Shown: in pieces, positions 27,646 to 40,110 of the stretch
How positions within the stretch are numbered: position 1 is the stretch's first letter
How the letters are laid out: the number at the start of each line of letters is the position of its first letter
From: Sphingopyxis terrae subsp. terrae NBRC 15098
Lineage (GTDB): Bacteria; Pseudomonadota; Alphaproteobacteria; Sphingomonadales; Sphingomonadaceae
Direction of reading: 5' to 3'
Length of the DNA stretch: 64,000 bases
Assembly: GCF_001610975.1 (NCBI RefSeq)
Contig: NZ_CP013342.1
Location: 2,613,001 to 2,677,000, forward strand
Position numbers and translations under genes: made by a program
The notes under the pieces: generated by a model
What the model was told of the DNA's origin: nothing
The model's input: only the letters and a program-made list of their open reading frames with translations
The model's database searches: none

Positions 27646-29526
27646 TCAGCTCTGGCTGCTGTCGGACAGCGCGGCCAGGCGGCGGGTCAGTTCCTCATCC
27701 ATCGCGCGCAGCTTTTGCTGTCGGGCATGGCCCTCGTCGTCCATCGTGCGCATATAGTCCGCGGTCGCCTCGGCAAGCCGAGCGCGGATTTCGGGCTGCG
27801 TCACGAGCACGCCGATATATTCGTCAAGGTCACGCAGCGCGATTTCCCGAGCCGCTTCCACCTCTTCGCCTTCGAGCCTTCGATTGAATGAGAAGTGCAT
27901 TCCGTCGGCTCTGAGCAATGTCGTCGCCCTATTATACACTTTCATCGGCTCCAATATGGCAAGCAACCCCTCGGTATCAAGCCCTTCTTGCGCTGCCGCG
28001 CTGTCAAGTATTGCGCGGAGCAGTTCGGCGTCGGCAGAATCGGGCACAGCGAGCCGTATGAGCGCCTCTTCATTGCGGGCGATCGCCTGCGGATAGCGGA
28101 GCAGTCCGCCGAGCAACGCCGCGGCGAGCGGCGCCGCGATTCCGGCCTTGCCGATGGAACGCGTCTCGTCGGCCGGAGGTTGCAGGCGCGGGTCGGGCGC
28201 GAAGCGGCGCCCGCCCCCGCGTGATGCCTGCGGCGCCCAGGGCACGCGCCCGCCACGCTCGGCGCGCGGGCGCGCGAACAGCGCGTCGAGCCGCTCGCGA
28301 AACGCTTCGCGATAATGGTGCCGCACGTCGGCATCCTGGATCGCGTCGGCATGGGCGAGCAGCCGCGTCTTGAGCGCCGCGCGCTCTTCGGGGGTGGTGA
28401 GCGGCCCCGCCGCAACCTCATGCGCCCACAGCCGTTCGACGAGCGGCTGCGCTTCGTCGAGGATGGCGGCAAAGCCTGCGGCGCCCTTGGCGCGGACAAG
28501 ATCGTCCGGATCCTGCCCCGCAGGCAGGGTCGCGAAGGCAAGGCTGAAGCCCGGGCGGAGCAGTGGCAGTGCCCGCGTTGCCGCGCGCATCGCGGCCTTT
28601 TGCCCGGCATTGTCGCCGTCGAAGCAGAGCAGCGGCACCGGTACCATCCGCCACAGCATGCCTAGCTGGTTCTCGGTCAGCGCGGTGCCGAGCGGCGCGA
28701 CGGCGTCGGCGATCCCCGCCTCGGCAAGCGCGATGACGTCCATGTAGCCTTCGACGACGATCACCCGGTTCGTCTGCCGCGAGGCGGGGCTTGCCTTGTC
28801 GAGATTGAAGAGCGTGCGCCCCTTGTCGAAGAGAGGCGTATCGGGCGAGTTCAGATATTTGGGCTCGCCGTCGCCCAGGATCCGGCCGCCGAACGCGATC
28901 ACGCGCCCGCGTGCATCGCGGATCGGGATCATCAGCCGGCCGCGGAACCGGTCATAGGGTTCCTTGTCGTCGACCGCGATGAGCATGCCGGACTCGACCA
29001 GCATCGCGGTGGGGAATTTCTTGAGCGCCTCTTTCAGCGCGCTGCGACTGTCGGGTGCGAGGCCGAAGGCAAAGGCGCGGCGGGTGGAGTCGGAAATGCC
29101 GCGCCTCGCCAGATAGTCGCGCGCTGGGGCGCCGTTGGTGCTTTCAAGCTGCTGCGCGAACCAGTCGGCCGCGCCCTGCACCACGTCGCGCAGACTCGCC
29201 TGCTCCTCTGCCTTTTTCGCGGCGCGCGCGTCGGGGGCGGGGACTTCCATGCCGACCTCGGCAGCGAGTTCCTTGACCGCGTCCATGAACGACAGGCCGC
29301 GCTGGTCGGTCATCCAGCGGATCGCATCGCCATGCGCCGAGCAGCCGAAGCAGTGGTAGAAGCCCTTTTCGTCGTTGATCGTGAAACTGGGGGTCTTTTC
29401 GTTATGGAAAGGGCAACAGGCCTTATACTCGCGCCCCGCGCGCGTGATCTTCACCGTCCGCCCGATCAGGGTCGACAGCGTGATCCGCGAGCGCAATTCG
29501 TCCAGCCATTGCGGGGTGAGGGTCAT
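27646..29526 (-). CDS. dnaG: DNA primase
   Basis: DnaG makes the RNA primers for chromosome replication. The 626 residues show the N-terminal CHC2 zinc ribbon ([12 protein letters not shown], then FYHCFGC). The TOPRIM catalytic core has the acidic motif [11 protein letters not shown] and [17 protein letters not shown]-terminal helicase-binding region completes it. Length is normal. Its ATG overlaps the stop of the upstream GIY-YIG frame by four bases, but that overlap seems to be secondary (see the GIY-YIG entry). Confidence 0.97.
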   Translation of the reverse strand: MTLTPQWLDELRSRITLSTLIGRTVKITRAGREYKACCPFHNEKTPSFTINDEKGFYHCFGCSAHGDAIRWMTDQRGLSFMDAVKELAAEVGMEVPAPDARAAKKAEEQASLRDVVQGAADWFAQQLESTNGAPARDYLARRGISDSTRRAFAFGLAPDSRSALKEALKKFPTAMLVESGMLIAVDDKEPYDRFRGRLMIPIRDARGRVIAFGGRILGDGEPKYLNSPDTPLFDKGRTLFNLDKASPASRQTNRVIVVEGYMDVIALAEAGIADAVAPLGTALTENQLGMLWRMVPVPLLCFDGDNAGQKAAMRAATRALPLLRPGFSLAFATLPAGQDPDDLVRAKGAAGFAAILDEAQPLVERLWAHEVAAGPLTTPEERAALKTRLLAHADAIQDADVRHHYREAFRERLDALFARPRAERGGRVPWAPQASRGGGRRFAPDPRLQPPADETRSIGKAGIAAPLAAALLGGLLRYPQAIARNEEALIRLAVPDSADAELLRAILDSAAAQEGLDTEGLLAILEPMKVYNRATTLLRADGMHFSFNRRLEGEEVEAAREIALRDLDEYIGVLVTQPEIRARLAEATADYMRTMDDEGHARQQKLRAMDEELTRRLAALSDSSQS

Positions 29527-29960
29527 TCTTCTCCCCTCACTTGGCGAGCCATCATCCCAATCCCGTTCGTGTCGAGCGAAGTCGAGACACGTTTGCGCCC
29601 GGCCTCACGTCCCTCGACTTCGCTCGGGGCGAACGGAGTGGGAGAGTGTGTCTCGGCAGAAGCCGGCAGGGGAGGACGTTCTTTAGGCGGTTTGGCGAAA
29701 TGCCCCACCATAGCCCAGTCGCCGCGGATCAGCGCTTCCTTCTTGGCTCGCGACCAAGGCTTGATGCGCCGTTCTGCCTCCAGCGCTTCGACGCGCGTCG
29801 CAAAATCTTGCAACCAAGCCAGAGTCACGGGCTTCCGTCGCGAGGTAAAATCGCAAAATCCGCCATGTTGATGCTCAGCGATGCGGCGTTCCAAATTATC
29901 GGTGTGTCCCGTGTAATAGCGACCGTCGGAGCAGCGCAGCATGTAGGTCCAGAACACCAT
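29523..29960 (-). CDS. GIY-YIG nuclease superfamily protein with repeat-encoded tail
   Basis: The first 90 or so residues are a complete single-domain GIY-YIG protein of the small UPF0213-like kind (WTYMLRCSDGRYYTGHTDN, then FATRVEALEAERRIKPWSR), with Tyr, Arg and Glu of the active site present. The last 50 residues are not family sequence: they translate a palindromic repeat (PSEVEGREAGRKRVSTSLD) and then the dnaG leader and its ribosome binding site (ARQVRGEE), ending at the dnaG start. The original stop codon seems to have been lost to repeat insertion. A second repeat copy lies just upstream of the start. Confidence 0.85.
   Translation of the reverse strand: MVFWTYMLRCSDGRYYTGHTDNLERRIAEHQHGGFCDFTSRRKPVTLAWLQDFATRVEALEAERRIKPWSRAKKEALIRGDWAMVGHFAKPPKERPPLPASAETHSPTPFAPSEVEGREAGRKRVSTSLDTNGIGMMARQVRGEE
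29563..29636. repeat. palindromic repeat (family C), copy inside the GIY-YIG 3' end
   Basis: Arms at 29563-29587 and 29613-29636 are imperfect inverted copies of CCGTTCGT, CGAGCGAAGTCGAGA, with a CACGTTTGCGC-type loop. It shares the sequence and orientation of the copy at 29973. The two copies bracket the GIY-YIG gene. Confidence 0.88.
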
Positions 29961-29972
29961 ACCGCCACATAA

Positions 29973-30051
29973 CCGTTCGTCCCGAGCGAAGTCGAGACAC
30001 GTTGGCGTGGCGCAAGGTAGAACGTCCGTCGACTACGCTCGGGACGAACGG
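29973..30051. repeat. palindromic repeat (family C), copy upstream of the GIY-YIG gene
   Basis: Arms at 29973-29995 and 30029-30051 are inverted copies of CCGTTCGTCCCGAGCGAAG (one mismatch). The loop again starts GACACGTT. It is in direct orientation relative to the copy at 29563, about 410 bases away, and lies 13 bases before the GIY-YIG start codon on the other side. Confidence 0.88.
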
Positions 30052-30073
30052 AGAAAAAGGCCGTGTTTGAGGT

Positions 30074-30526
30074 TTAACTCAGCGCCGCCTTCACCCATCC
30101 GCTTGCCTTGCTCATGTCGAGCTGGCTGCCGTGGCGGTCTTTCACCGCCGCCATCACCTTGCCCATGTCCTTGACGCTGGTCGCGCCGAGTTCGGCGACG
30201 ATCGCGCGGATTGCGGCGGTGGCGTCGGCTTCGGAAAGCTGGGCGGGCAGGAAATCCTCGATAACCACGACCTCGGCCGCTTCGGTGTCGGCAAGTTCCT
30301 GGCGGCCGCCCTGTTCGTACATGGCGATCGATTCGCGGCGCTGCTTGACCATCTTCTGGAGGACGTCGGTGACGAGCACATCGTCGTCGGCCGGCGCCGT
30401 GCCGGTCCTGAGTTCGATGTCGCGGTCCTTGATCTTGGCCAGCATCAGCCGGATGGTGCCCAAACGCGCCTTGTCGCCGGCCTTCATCGCGGCAACCTGC
30501 GCAGCCTTGATGTCATCGCGAATCAT
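30074..30526 (-). CDS. GatB/YqeY domain protein
   Basis: This 150-residue protein matches the YqeY family: MIRDDIKAAQVAAMKAGDKA at the start, VLQKMVKQRRESIAMYEQGG in the middle and the C-terminal helical domain ending GKVMAAVKDRHGSQLDMSKA. The C-terminal fold is shared with the tRNA-binding tail of the GatB amidotransferase subunit. A role in tRNA-dependent amidation is not shown. The gene commonly sits beside dnaG-rpoD in alphaproteobacteria. I prefer the ATG at 30526; ATGs at 30538 and 30547 are also in frame. Confidence 0.9.
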   Translation of the reverse strand: MIRDDIKAAQVAAMKAGDKARLGTIRLMLAKIKDRDIELRTGTAPADDDVLVTDVLQKMVKQRRESIAMYEQGGRQELADTEAAEVVVIEDFLPAQLSEADATAAIRAIVAELGATSVKDMGKVMAAVKDRHGSQLDMSKASGWVKAALS

Positions 30527-30657
30527 GCGTGTCCCCATGTGCTGCAAATTTCGGAAAGAGCCTCTCTAGCGGGAAGATTCCAAATCCGATAGCTTGTGAA
30601 TCACTTTTTTGCCGCCTACTTGGTCGGCCGTTTAGCCCCCCGTCCGGAGCAGTTTAA

Positions 30658-31917
30658 ATGGCACCAGCCAATCCATCCGCCGCGCCTTCTGGAGCGACCG
30701 GCGTCCTCGTTCTTGCCGATGGCACGGTCCTGTGGGGCGTGGGCTATGGCACCGCCGGGGCGGGTGTCGGCGAAATCTGTTTCAACACCGCGATGACCGG
30801 ATATCAGGAGATACTGACCGACCCGAGCTATGCCGGGCAGATCATTACCTTCACCTTTCCGCACATCGGCAATGTCGGCGCGAATCCCGAGGATATCGAA
30901 CGCAGCGCACGGGCGGCCATCGGCTGCATCACCCGCGAACTGCCGACCGCGCCGAGCAATTTCCGCAGCGTCCAGACGCTGCCCGAATGGATGGCCGAAC
31001 AGGGCCTGATCGGGCTGGCCGGCATCGACACGCGCGCGCTGACCCGCCGCATCCGCGATGCGGGCGCCCCCAATGGCGTGATCGCGCACAGCCCCGACGG
31101 CAAATTCGACATCGACGCGCTGCTGGCGATGGCGCGCGGTTGGCCGGGGCTGGAGGGCATGGACCTGGCGAAGGAGGTCAGCCGCACGGATACGGGTGAT
31201 TGGGATGCGGGGACTTGGACGCTGGGCAAGGGGTATGCTCCTCCCCTCCTGCATGCGGGAGGAGCCGGCGGTCGGCCAACGTCTGCACCGATATCTGAGA
31301 ACATGCCCACCCCTAACCAATCCCGCGAGCGGGAGGGGGATAGCAGACCTCATGTCGTCGCGATCGATTATGGCGCGAAGGACAATATCTTCCGTAACCT
31401 CGTGAAGGCCGGCGCGCGCGTCACCGTGGTCCCCGCGACCGCGACACTCGACGACGTGCTGAGCCACCAGCCCGCGGGCGTGTTCCTGTCGAATGGCCCC
31501 GGCGACCCCGCGGCGACCGGCGAATATGCGGTGCCGGTGATCCAGGGGCTGCTCGAGCGGGGTGTGCCGATCTTCGGCATCTGCCTCGGCCACCAGATGC
31601 TCGCCATCGCGGCGGGGGCCAAGACCATCAAGATGCACCAGGGCCACCGCGGCGCGAACCATCCGGTGCAGCGCGTCGGCGGCGATTTTGCGGACGGCGT
31701 GGTCGAGATCACCAGTATGAACCACGGCTTCGCAGTGGACGCCGCGACACTGCCCGCAGGCGTGGTCGAGACGCACAAGAGCCTGTTCGACGGATCGAAC
31801 TGCGGCATCGCGATCATGGGCAAGCAGGCGTTCAGCGTGCAATATCACCCCGAGGCGAGCCCGGGGCCGCAGGACAGCTTCTATCTGTTCGAGAAGTTTG
31901 TGGGTGGGTTGAAGTGA
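30658..31917 (+). CDS. carA: carbamoyl-phosphate synthase small subunit
   Basis: CarA hydrolyses glutamine and passes ammonia to CarB for carbamoyl phosphate, used in pyrimidine and arginine synthesis. The 419-residue protein has the N-terminal CarA domain (GEICFNTAMTGYQEILTDPS). The class I glutaminase has its catalytic Cys in FGICLGHQMLAIA and the His/Glu pair in VQYHPEASPG. Between the domains, residues about 195-230 are extra: they are translated from a palindromic repeat (31240-31347) inserted in frame. That linker is surface exposed in known structures, so the enzyme is probably still active. Confidence 0.96.
   Translation: MAPANPSAAPSGATGVLVLADGTVLWGVGYGTAGAGVGEICFNTAMTGYQEILTDPSYAGQIITFTFPHIGNVGANPEDIERSARAAIGCITRELPTAPSNFRSVQTLPEWMAEQGLIGLAGIDTRALTRRIRDAGAPNGVIAHSPDGKFDIDALLAMARGWPGLEGMDLAKEVSRTDTGDWDAGTWTLGKGYAPPLLHAGGAGGRPTSAPISENMPTPNQSREREGDSRPHVVAIDYGAKDNIFRNLVKAGARVTVVPATATLDDVLSHQPAGVFLSNGPGDPAATGEYAVPVIQGLLERGVPIFGICLGHQMLAIAAGAKTIKMHQGHRGANHPVQRVGGDFADGVVEITSMNHGFAVDAATLPAGVVETHKSLFDGSNCGIAIMGKQAFSVQYHPEASPGPQDSFYLFEKFVGGLK
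31240..31347. repeat. palindromic repeat (family D) inserted in frame in carA
   Basis: Two small hairpins are joined: CCCTCCTGCATGCGGGAGG (about 31244-31262) and TCCCGCGAGCGGGA (31321-31334), the latter flanked by CCCCTAACC and GGGGGA. This resembles the dispersed G/C-rich repeats between sphingomonad genes. It adds about 36 codons without a stop. Confidence 0.8.
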
Positions 31918-32218
31918 TTGCTCGCGCCGTTACGGCAATCACGCTTATGCTGACATTGGCGGGATGCGCGGCCAGCCCCACAGATTCCGACGCGGAAAGA
32001 TTGAAGGCGGGGCTGGCACGTGTGGAGACACAATGCGGCGCGAAGCCTGGCACGTTAAAACTCGATAGCGATAACTTGGTCGCAGTGATGCCGACGCCGG
32101 ATGCAAAATACGAAACGATCGATTGCGTGTTTCGAGAGCTGAAGAAGCCAGAATTCTCGGACCACATCAAACTCGGCTTCGTCGGCAACGAATCATACGC
32201 AGCAGAAGAACAGAAATA

Positions 32219-32219
<1 letters not shown>
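31914..32219 (+). CDS. small lipoprotein between carA and carB
   Basis: This 101-residue protein has a clean signal peptide and lipobox (LMLTLAGC, Cys at about residue 18). A short mature part holds two further Cys ([10 protein letters not shown] and [11 protein letters not shown]) that could form a disulphide. The GTG start overlaps the carA stop (GTGA), and its TAA overlaps the carB ATG (TAATG), so it is embedded in the car operon and probably translationally coupled. The family is unknown to me, and any link to carbamoyl phosphate synthesis is doubtful. Confidence 0.8.
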
Positions 32220-35539
<3,320 letters not shown>

Positions 35540-35636
35540 GGGACCGCTTCATCTCCCTACATTGACGGAAACAGCGGCTCAGCCGCCCCGGCGAAGTTTC
35601 GCTGGCGGTGGATTATTGACGAAGGACAACAGGATA

Positions 35637-36113
35637 ATGGCAAGCGTTGAAAAGGTTCCGATGCTGCAGGAAGGCTATGAGAAGCTGAGCGCGCAGCTCG
35701 CCACTCTCAAAGCCGAACGCCCCCTCATCGTCGATGCGATCGAGGAAGCGCGCGCGCATGGCGACCTTTCGGAAAATGCCGAATATCACGCCGCGAAGGA
35801 ACGCCAGGGCCAGGTCGAAGCGACCATCGGCGATCTGGAGGACAAGCTGTCGCGTGCGCAGGTCATCGACCCGACGACGCTGTCGGGCGACCGCATCGTA
35901 TTCGGTGCGACGGTGACGCTCGCCGACGAGGACGACAAGCCGGTCAAATATCAGATCGTGGGGCAGGCCGAGGCCGACGCCAAGGTGGGCAAGATCAGCT
36001 ATAATTCGCCGCTTGGCCGCGCGCTGATCGGCCGCAAGGTCGATGACGAGATCGAAGTCACCGTTCCGGCGGGCGACAAATATTATCTCGTCACGAAGAT
36101 CGAATTCATCTGA
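35637..36113 (+). CDS. greA: transcription elongation factor GreA
   Basis: GreA enters the RNA polymerase secondary channel and stimulates cleavage of backtracked RNA. The 158-residue protein has the N-terminal coiled coil with the acidic tip ([20 protein letters not shown]) and the C-terminal FKBP-like domain ([18 protein letters not shown]). The start at 35637 has AGGAT six to ten bases upstream. It follows carB by 97 bases on the same strand, a common arrangement. Confidence 0.96.
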   Translation: MASVEKVPMLQEGYEKLSAQLATLKAERPLIVDAIEEARAHGDLSENAEYHAAKERQGQVEATIGDLEDKLSRAQVIDPTTLSGDRIVFGATVTLADEDDKPVKYQIVGQAEADAKVGKISYNSPLGRALIGRKVDDEIEVTVPAGDKYYLVTKIEFI

Positions 36114-36126
36114 CGATCGCGCCGAA

Positions 36127-36762
36127 ATGAAACCGCAGGACGCACCGCTGGTCACGGGAGTTTCCGTGCTATGCGCGGTGATCTTCATCCTGCTGTCGAT
36201 CAGCGGCTATCAGGTCGAGGCGATCGTGCGCGCGGGTTTCATTCCCGCGCGCTTTGCGATGGAGCCGATTGCGGCGCCGGGCTTTTTCGTGCCCTTCGCG
36301 CTCACCCCGCTGACCTCCGCTTTACTGCACGGCGGCATCCTCCACCTGGTGTTCAATCTGGTCGTCTTGCTGTTCATCGGCCGCCAGCTCGAAGCGCCGC
36401 TGGGGACGAAGGCGATGGCGGTATTGCTCGTCGCCGGCGCCTATGCGGGGGCCTTCGCGCAATATCTGGCCGATCCGCAATCGCCGGTGCCGATGATCGG
36501 CGCCTCGGGCGCGATTTCGGCGCTGATCGCGGTGTTCGCGCTGATTTTCAGTCGCTCCGAGACGCAGGCGCTGGGACCGATTCCGGCGCATTGGGTGCGC
36601 GCACTATGGCTGGCGGCAGCATGGATCGGGGTGCAGGTCCTGATCGGCTTTGCGGGCGGCGCGGGATTCGGCCTCGTCGCGATCTGGGCACATGTCGGCG
36701 GCTTCCTCGCGGGGATATTGCTCGCACGGCCGTTGCTGCGCTGGCGCTTCGGCGCGCGCTGA
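36127..36762 (+). CDS. rhomboid family intramembrane serine protease
   Basis: This 211-residue membrane protein has about six hydrophobic helices. The rhomboid catalytic Ser is in IGASGAISAL (about residue 128) and the catalytic His in WAHVGGFLAG near the C-terminus. HGGILHLVFNLVVLLFIGRQ is the family's second-helix motif. These proteases cleave within membrane helices; the substrate is unknown. The ATG at 36127 lies 13 bases after the greA stop, so cotranscription is likely. Confidence 0.92.
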   Translation: MKPQDAPLVTGVSVLCAVIFILLSISGYQVEAIVRAGFIPARFAMEPIAAPGFFVPFALTPLTSALLHGGILHLVFNLVVLLFIGRQLEAPLGTKAMAVLLVAGAYAGAFAQYLADPQSPVPMIGASGAISALIAVFALIFSRSETQALGPIPAHWVRALWLAAAWIGVQVLIGFAGGAGFGLVAIWAHVGGFLAGILLARPLLRWRFGAR

Positions 36763-36765
36763 CCG

Positions 36766-37314
36766 TCAGGACAGCGCGAGCAGCCCGCCCGCGAGCAGCA
36801 TCGCGACGCGCACGTCGATACCGCAGCCTTCGGCGCGCTTTGCGGCGATAAAGGCGGCGATTTCGGGCAGCGGGACGCGGTGGACCGCAATGTCCTCGCC
36901 ATCGACGCCGCCGCCTTCGCCGACCTTGGTCAGCCCGGTCGCGCGGAGCAGGGTGAAGCTTTCGCTGACCATGCCGGGCGAACTGTAGAATTCGCCGACG
37001 GTCAGCCACTCGGTCGCGCGGTAGCCCGTTTCCTCTTCGAGTTCGCGCACCGCGGCAAGCTCGGGCGCCTCGCCCGCGCTGTCGTCCCCGACAAGCCCCG
37101 CGGGCAGTTCGAGGCAATATTTGCCGAGCGGGACGCGATATTGTTCGACCAGCAGGATGTGCCGCCCGTCGGCGTCCTCGTCGATCGCCAGGATCACCGC
37201 GGCGTGAATGCCGCGCGACCGCGACACATATTCCCAATTGCCTTGCTGTTTCACCGTGATGAAGCGGCCTTCCCAGCGCGTTTCGACGGGCGTGCCGGCT
37301 GCGGGGCGGGTCAT
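36766..37314 (-). CDS. Nudix hydrolase, ADP-ribose pyrophosphatase type
   Basis: This 182-residue Nudix protein has an intact box (GLVGDDS, then AAVRELEEETGY near residues 80-105). Its N-terminal beta strand pattern (EGRFITVKQQGNWEYVSR) and the later YSSPGMVSESFTL are like ADP-ribose pyrophosphatases. It probably hydrolyses ADP-ribose or related nucleoside diphosphate sugars. It is convergent with the rhomboid gene, three bases apart. Confidence 0.9.
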   Translation of the reverse strand: MTRPAAGTPVETRWEGRFITVKQQGNWEYVSRSRGIHAAVILAIDEDADGRHILLVEQYRVPLGKYCLELPAGLVGDDSAGEAPELAAVRELEEETGYRATEWLTVGEFYSSPGMVSESFTLLRATGLTKVGEGGGVDGEDIAVHRVPLPEIAAFIAAKRAEGCGIDVRVAMLLAGGLLALS

Positions 37315-37342
37315 ATCGTCTCCGTCGGCGAAAGGGTAAGGA

Positions 37343-38023
37343 TCAAAGCTCGATCAGCCGGTCGGGCAGCTCGTTGGGGTTGCCGTCGCTCTTCGGGAAA
37401 TGTTCGGCCAGCACGATACCCATGCGGCGGACCGCCTCGGCCATGCCATGGCCCGGACGACCGGCGCGCACCTCGTCGATCAGCGCTTCCATCGCTTCAC
37501 CCCATATCGAGGGCGCGACCTTGGCGGCGATCGCTTCGTCGGCGACGATGTCGGCGCGATGTTCGCGCAGGCTAACATAGAGCAGGATGCCGGTGCGGCC
37601 CATCGTCTTCGCCTCGGTCCCGACCTTGAACAGGTCGATGGCGCGGGCGCGGACGCGCGCGGCGAGGATCGCGCGCGGCGTCAGCCACAGGCGCAGCGGG
37701 CGCCACAGCAGGACCAGCCAGACGCCGATCCATTTGAGCACCCCGACCGCGATGACGGTGCCGAGCCATTGATTGGCGGTCAGTTCATGCCCCCAGCCCC
37801 CGCTCAGCCGGTAGTAGAGACCCTGATAGAAATCGGGAAAAAGCGCGATCACCGACATGGCGATAAAGGCGATGACGCTCGCCCAGACGAGCGCGACATC
37901 GTCATAGTCGTTCGACTGCGCGGCGATCACCGTGACGATCTCGCCATCGGTGTGCCGTTCGGCCTCGGCGACCGCGGCGGTCACGATGTCGTGATCGGCT
38001 TCGCTGACATGGCTGACTTTCAT
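37343..38023 (-). CDS. TPM domain membrane protein
   Basis: This 226-residue protein starts with the beginning of a TPM domain (VTAAVAEAERHTDGEIVTVI). It then has two transmembrane helices (about residues 45-65 and 90-110) and the remainder of the TPM fold (GRTGILLYVSLREHRADIVADE). It is the third gene of the LemA-TPM-TPM cluster, 12 bases from its neighbour. The family is of unclear biochemical role, with phosphatase activity shown for a plant relative. Confidence 0.88.
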   Translation of the reverse strand: MKVSHVSEADHDIVTAAVAEAERHTDGEIVTVIAAQSNDYDDVALVWASVIAFIAMSVIALFPDFYQGLYYRLSGGWGHELTANQWLGTVIAVGVLKWIGVWLVLLWRPLRLWLTPRAILAARVRARAIDLFKVGTEAKTMGRTGILLYVSLREHRADIVADEAIAAKVAPSIWGEAMEALIDEVRAGRPGHGMAEAVRRMGIVLAEHFPKSDGNPNELPDRLIEL

Positions 38024-38035
38024 TGCGCGTCCCCC

Positions 38036-38875
38036 TTACCAGCCGCCCGAGGCACCGCCGCCGCCGAAGCTGCCGCCCCCGCCCGAAAAGCCGCCTCCGC
38101 CGCCGAAGCCGCCCCCGCCGCCCCAGGAACCACCGCCCCAGCCGCCACCCGAACCGCCGCCCCAGTCATTGTCGCCCCAGATGATGATCGGGGCGCCGCC
38201 CCATGGGCGATGCTTGCGATGCCGCCGTCCACGACGCCCGAAGGCGCCGAGCATCGGCAGGATGAAAAAGAAGAAGATGATGAAGGCCACGAAGATCAGC
38301 CCGCCGATATTTCCATTGTCGGCGCGGTCGCGCTCGGCCTTCGCGGCCGACGCGGCGCGCGCCGCGGCTTCCTCCGGCGGCAGCTGGATCTGCTCGGCGA
38401 TTGCATTCACGCCGTCCTGGATGCCGCCGGGCATGTCGCCGGCCTTGAATTTGGGCGTCACCACGTCGCGGATGATCCGGCCCGACAGCGCGTCGGTCAG
38501 CACGGGTTCAAGCCCATAGCCGACCGAGATGTTCATCCTCCGTTCGTTGGGGGCGATCAGGAAAACGACGCCGTCGTTATTCTCCTTGCCGCCGATGCCC
38601 CACGCGCGGCCGAGCTTGTAGCCATAGTCGCTGATGTCATTGCCATCGAGGCTGTTCACCGTCGCAACGACGAGCTGATGCCCCGTGGTCTTTTCCAGTT
38701 GTTCGAGCTGGACGGTCAGATTGGCTTCCTCGGCCGCCGGAATGATATCCGCCTGATCGACGACGCGCCCGCTGAGCTTGGGGAAATCCTGCGCCGCCGC
38801 GGGCGCAGCCGTCAGCAACAGCAGCCCGGAGAGGGCCGCCGTTGCTATGGAACGAAGCTGGGCGATCAGGCCCAC
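38036..38875 (-). CDS. YgcG-like TPM domain protein
   Basis: This 279-residue protein has a signal peptide (cut near AAAQDFPKL) and a periplasmic TPM domain (GRVVDQADIIPAAEEANL, then NNDGVVFLIAPNERRMNISV). One transmembrane helix (about residues 190-212) and a glycine-rich tail follow, with repeated GGGGFGGGGGFSGGGG. This is the usual YgcG layout. The start is GTG at 38875, one base after the LemA stop codon region, so translation is probably coupled. Confidence 0.9.
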   Translation of the reverse strand: MGLIAQLRSIATAALSGLLLLTAAPAAAQDFPKLSGRVVDQADIIPAAEEANLTVQLEQLEKTTGHQLVVATVNSLDGNDISDYGYKLGRAWGIGGKENNDGVVFLIAPNERRMNISVGYGLEPVLTDALSGRIIRDVVTPKFKAGDMPGGIQDGVNAIAEQIQLPPEEAAARAASAAKAERDRADNGNIGGLIFVAFIIFFFFILPMLGAFGRRGRRHRKHRPWGGAPIIIWGDNDWGGGSGGGWGGGSWGGGGGFGGGGGFSGGGGSFGGGGASGGW

Positions 38876-38876
38876 C

Positions 38877-39479
38877 TTATTGACCGAAATCGACCTTGGG
38901 CGCGACGTTCGCGTTGGGATCGACCGCCTTATAGGGGGTCATCGGCTTGGCGCCGTGGACGATCTTGGCGCCGATTATGTCGGGGAAGGTGCGGATCGTC
39001 GTGTTATAGTCCTGCACCGCAGCGTTATAGTCCTGGATCGTTACGTTGATGCGGTTTTCGGTTCCCTCGAGCTGGGTCATCAGGTCGGCAAAGCGCGCCT
39101 GGCTCTTGAGCTCGGGATATTGTTCGACGGTAACGAGCAGGCGGCCGAGTGCGCTCGACACATTGCCCTGCGCCTGCTGGAAGGCCTGAACCTTCGCGGG
39201 GTCTTCCAGGTCGTCGGTGCTCAGCTTCACCTGCGTCGCCGATGCGCGCGCCTGGATGACGCCTTCGAGCGTCGATTGCTCGATCTTCGCGGCACCCTTG
39301 GCGGTTTCGACGAGGTTGGGGATCAGGTCGGCGCGGCGCTGATAGGCGGCTTCGACATTGGCCCATTTGGCCTTCGCGGCTTCTTCCTTGGTCGGAACGC
39401 TGTTGATGCCGCAGGCCGACAGGCTCATCGCGGCGGCCGGAACAATCAGCCAGCGGGCGGAACGATAGGACATGGTCAT
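38877..39479 (-). CDS. LemA family protein
   Basis: This 200-residue protein has an N-terminal signal ending in LSAC (Cys about residue 23, possible lipidation). The LemA helical domain follows (WANVEAAYQRRADLIPNLVE, then VEQYPELKSQARFADLMTQL). LemA proteins are commonly encoded with TPM/YgcG genes, as here. ATG at 39479 has GAGGGA nicely placed; ATG at 39473 is an alternative. Confidence 0.93.
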   Translation of the reverse strand: MTMSYRSARWLIVPAAAMSLSACGINSVPTKEEAAKAKWANVEAAYQRRADLIPNLVETAKGAAKIEQSTLEGVIQARASATQVKLSTDDLEDPAKVQAFQQAQGNVSSALGRLLVTVEQYPELKSQARFADLMTQLEGTENRINVTIQDYNAAVQDYNTTIRTFPDIIGAKIVHGAKPMTPYKAVDPNANVAPKVDFGQ

Positions 39480-39597
39480 CAGGCTCCCTCAGGCGGCGTT
39501 TTGCCGCAACAATACACATAATAGGATGCCCCTTGCTTTTGCGCAATGACCGGCGCACCACCATGACGGCAGGATCAGCAGTTCGGGGAGCAATAAG

Positions 39598-40020
39598 ATG
39601 CTGAACGAGTTCAAGGAATTTATCGCGCGCGGCAATGTCATCGATCTGGCGGTCGGCGTCATCATCGGCGGCGCGTTCGCGACGATCACCGGATCGCTGA
39701 CCGAGGACGTCATCATGCCCCTCGTCGGCTGGCTGTTCGGCGGGGTCGATTTTTCGAGCAAGTTCATCCTGCTCGGCAGCATTCCCGACGGCATCGCCGC
39801 GACCGACTATGCGGCCTTGAAAAAGGCGGGCGTCGCGATGATCGGCTATGGTGCCTTCATTACGGCGGTGATCAACTTCCTGATTTTGGCATGGATCATC
39901 TTCCTGCTCGTGCGGGCAGTGAACAGGGTGGTGCGCAAGGAAGCGCCGGCCGAAGCGCCCGCGGGGCCGAGCGAGGTCGATCTGCTCACCGAAATCCGCG
40001 ACGAACTGCGCAAGAAATAG
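39598..40020 (+). CDS. mscL: large-conductance mechanosensitive channel
   Basis: MscL opens under membrane tension to release solutes in osmotic down-shock. The 140 residues begin [20 protein letters not shown] with the pore helix glycine/alanine pattern ([21 protein letters not shown]). A second transmembrane helix follows (about residues 80-103), then the C-terminal cytoplasmic helix ([15 protein letters not shown]). All family features are present. Confidence 0.97.
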   Translation: MLNEFKEFIARGNVIDLAVGVIIGGAFATITGSLTEDVIMPLVGWLFGGVDFSSKFILLGSIPDGIAATDYAALKKAGVAMIGYGAFITAVINFLILAWIIFLLVRAVNRVVRKEAPAEAPAGPSEVDLLTEIRDELRKK

Positions 40021-40068
40021 CATTTCATCGCGCGCCGGCGTGGGTCCGGTGTCGATTCAGGACGAAAG

Positions 40069-40101
40069 GCCCGCCTGCGCTCTTCCAAAGTGCGGGCGGG
40101 C
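40069..40101 (+). terminator. hairpin terminator candidate after mscL
   Basis: An 11-base stem with one G-U pair (GCCCGCCTGC at 40069-40078 with 40092-40101) is followed by TTCCTATAT. It stands 48 bases past the mscL stop and directly before ssrA. The TATAT could also be part of the ssrA promoter. Confidence 0.6.
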
Positions 40102-40110
40102 TTCCTATAT

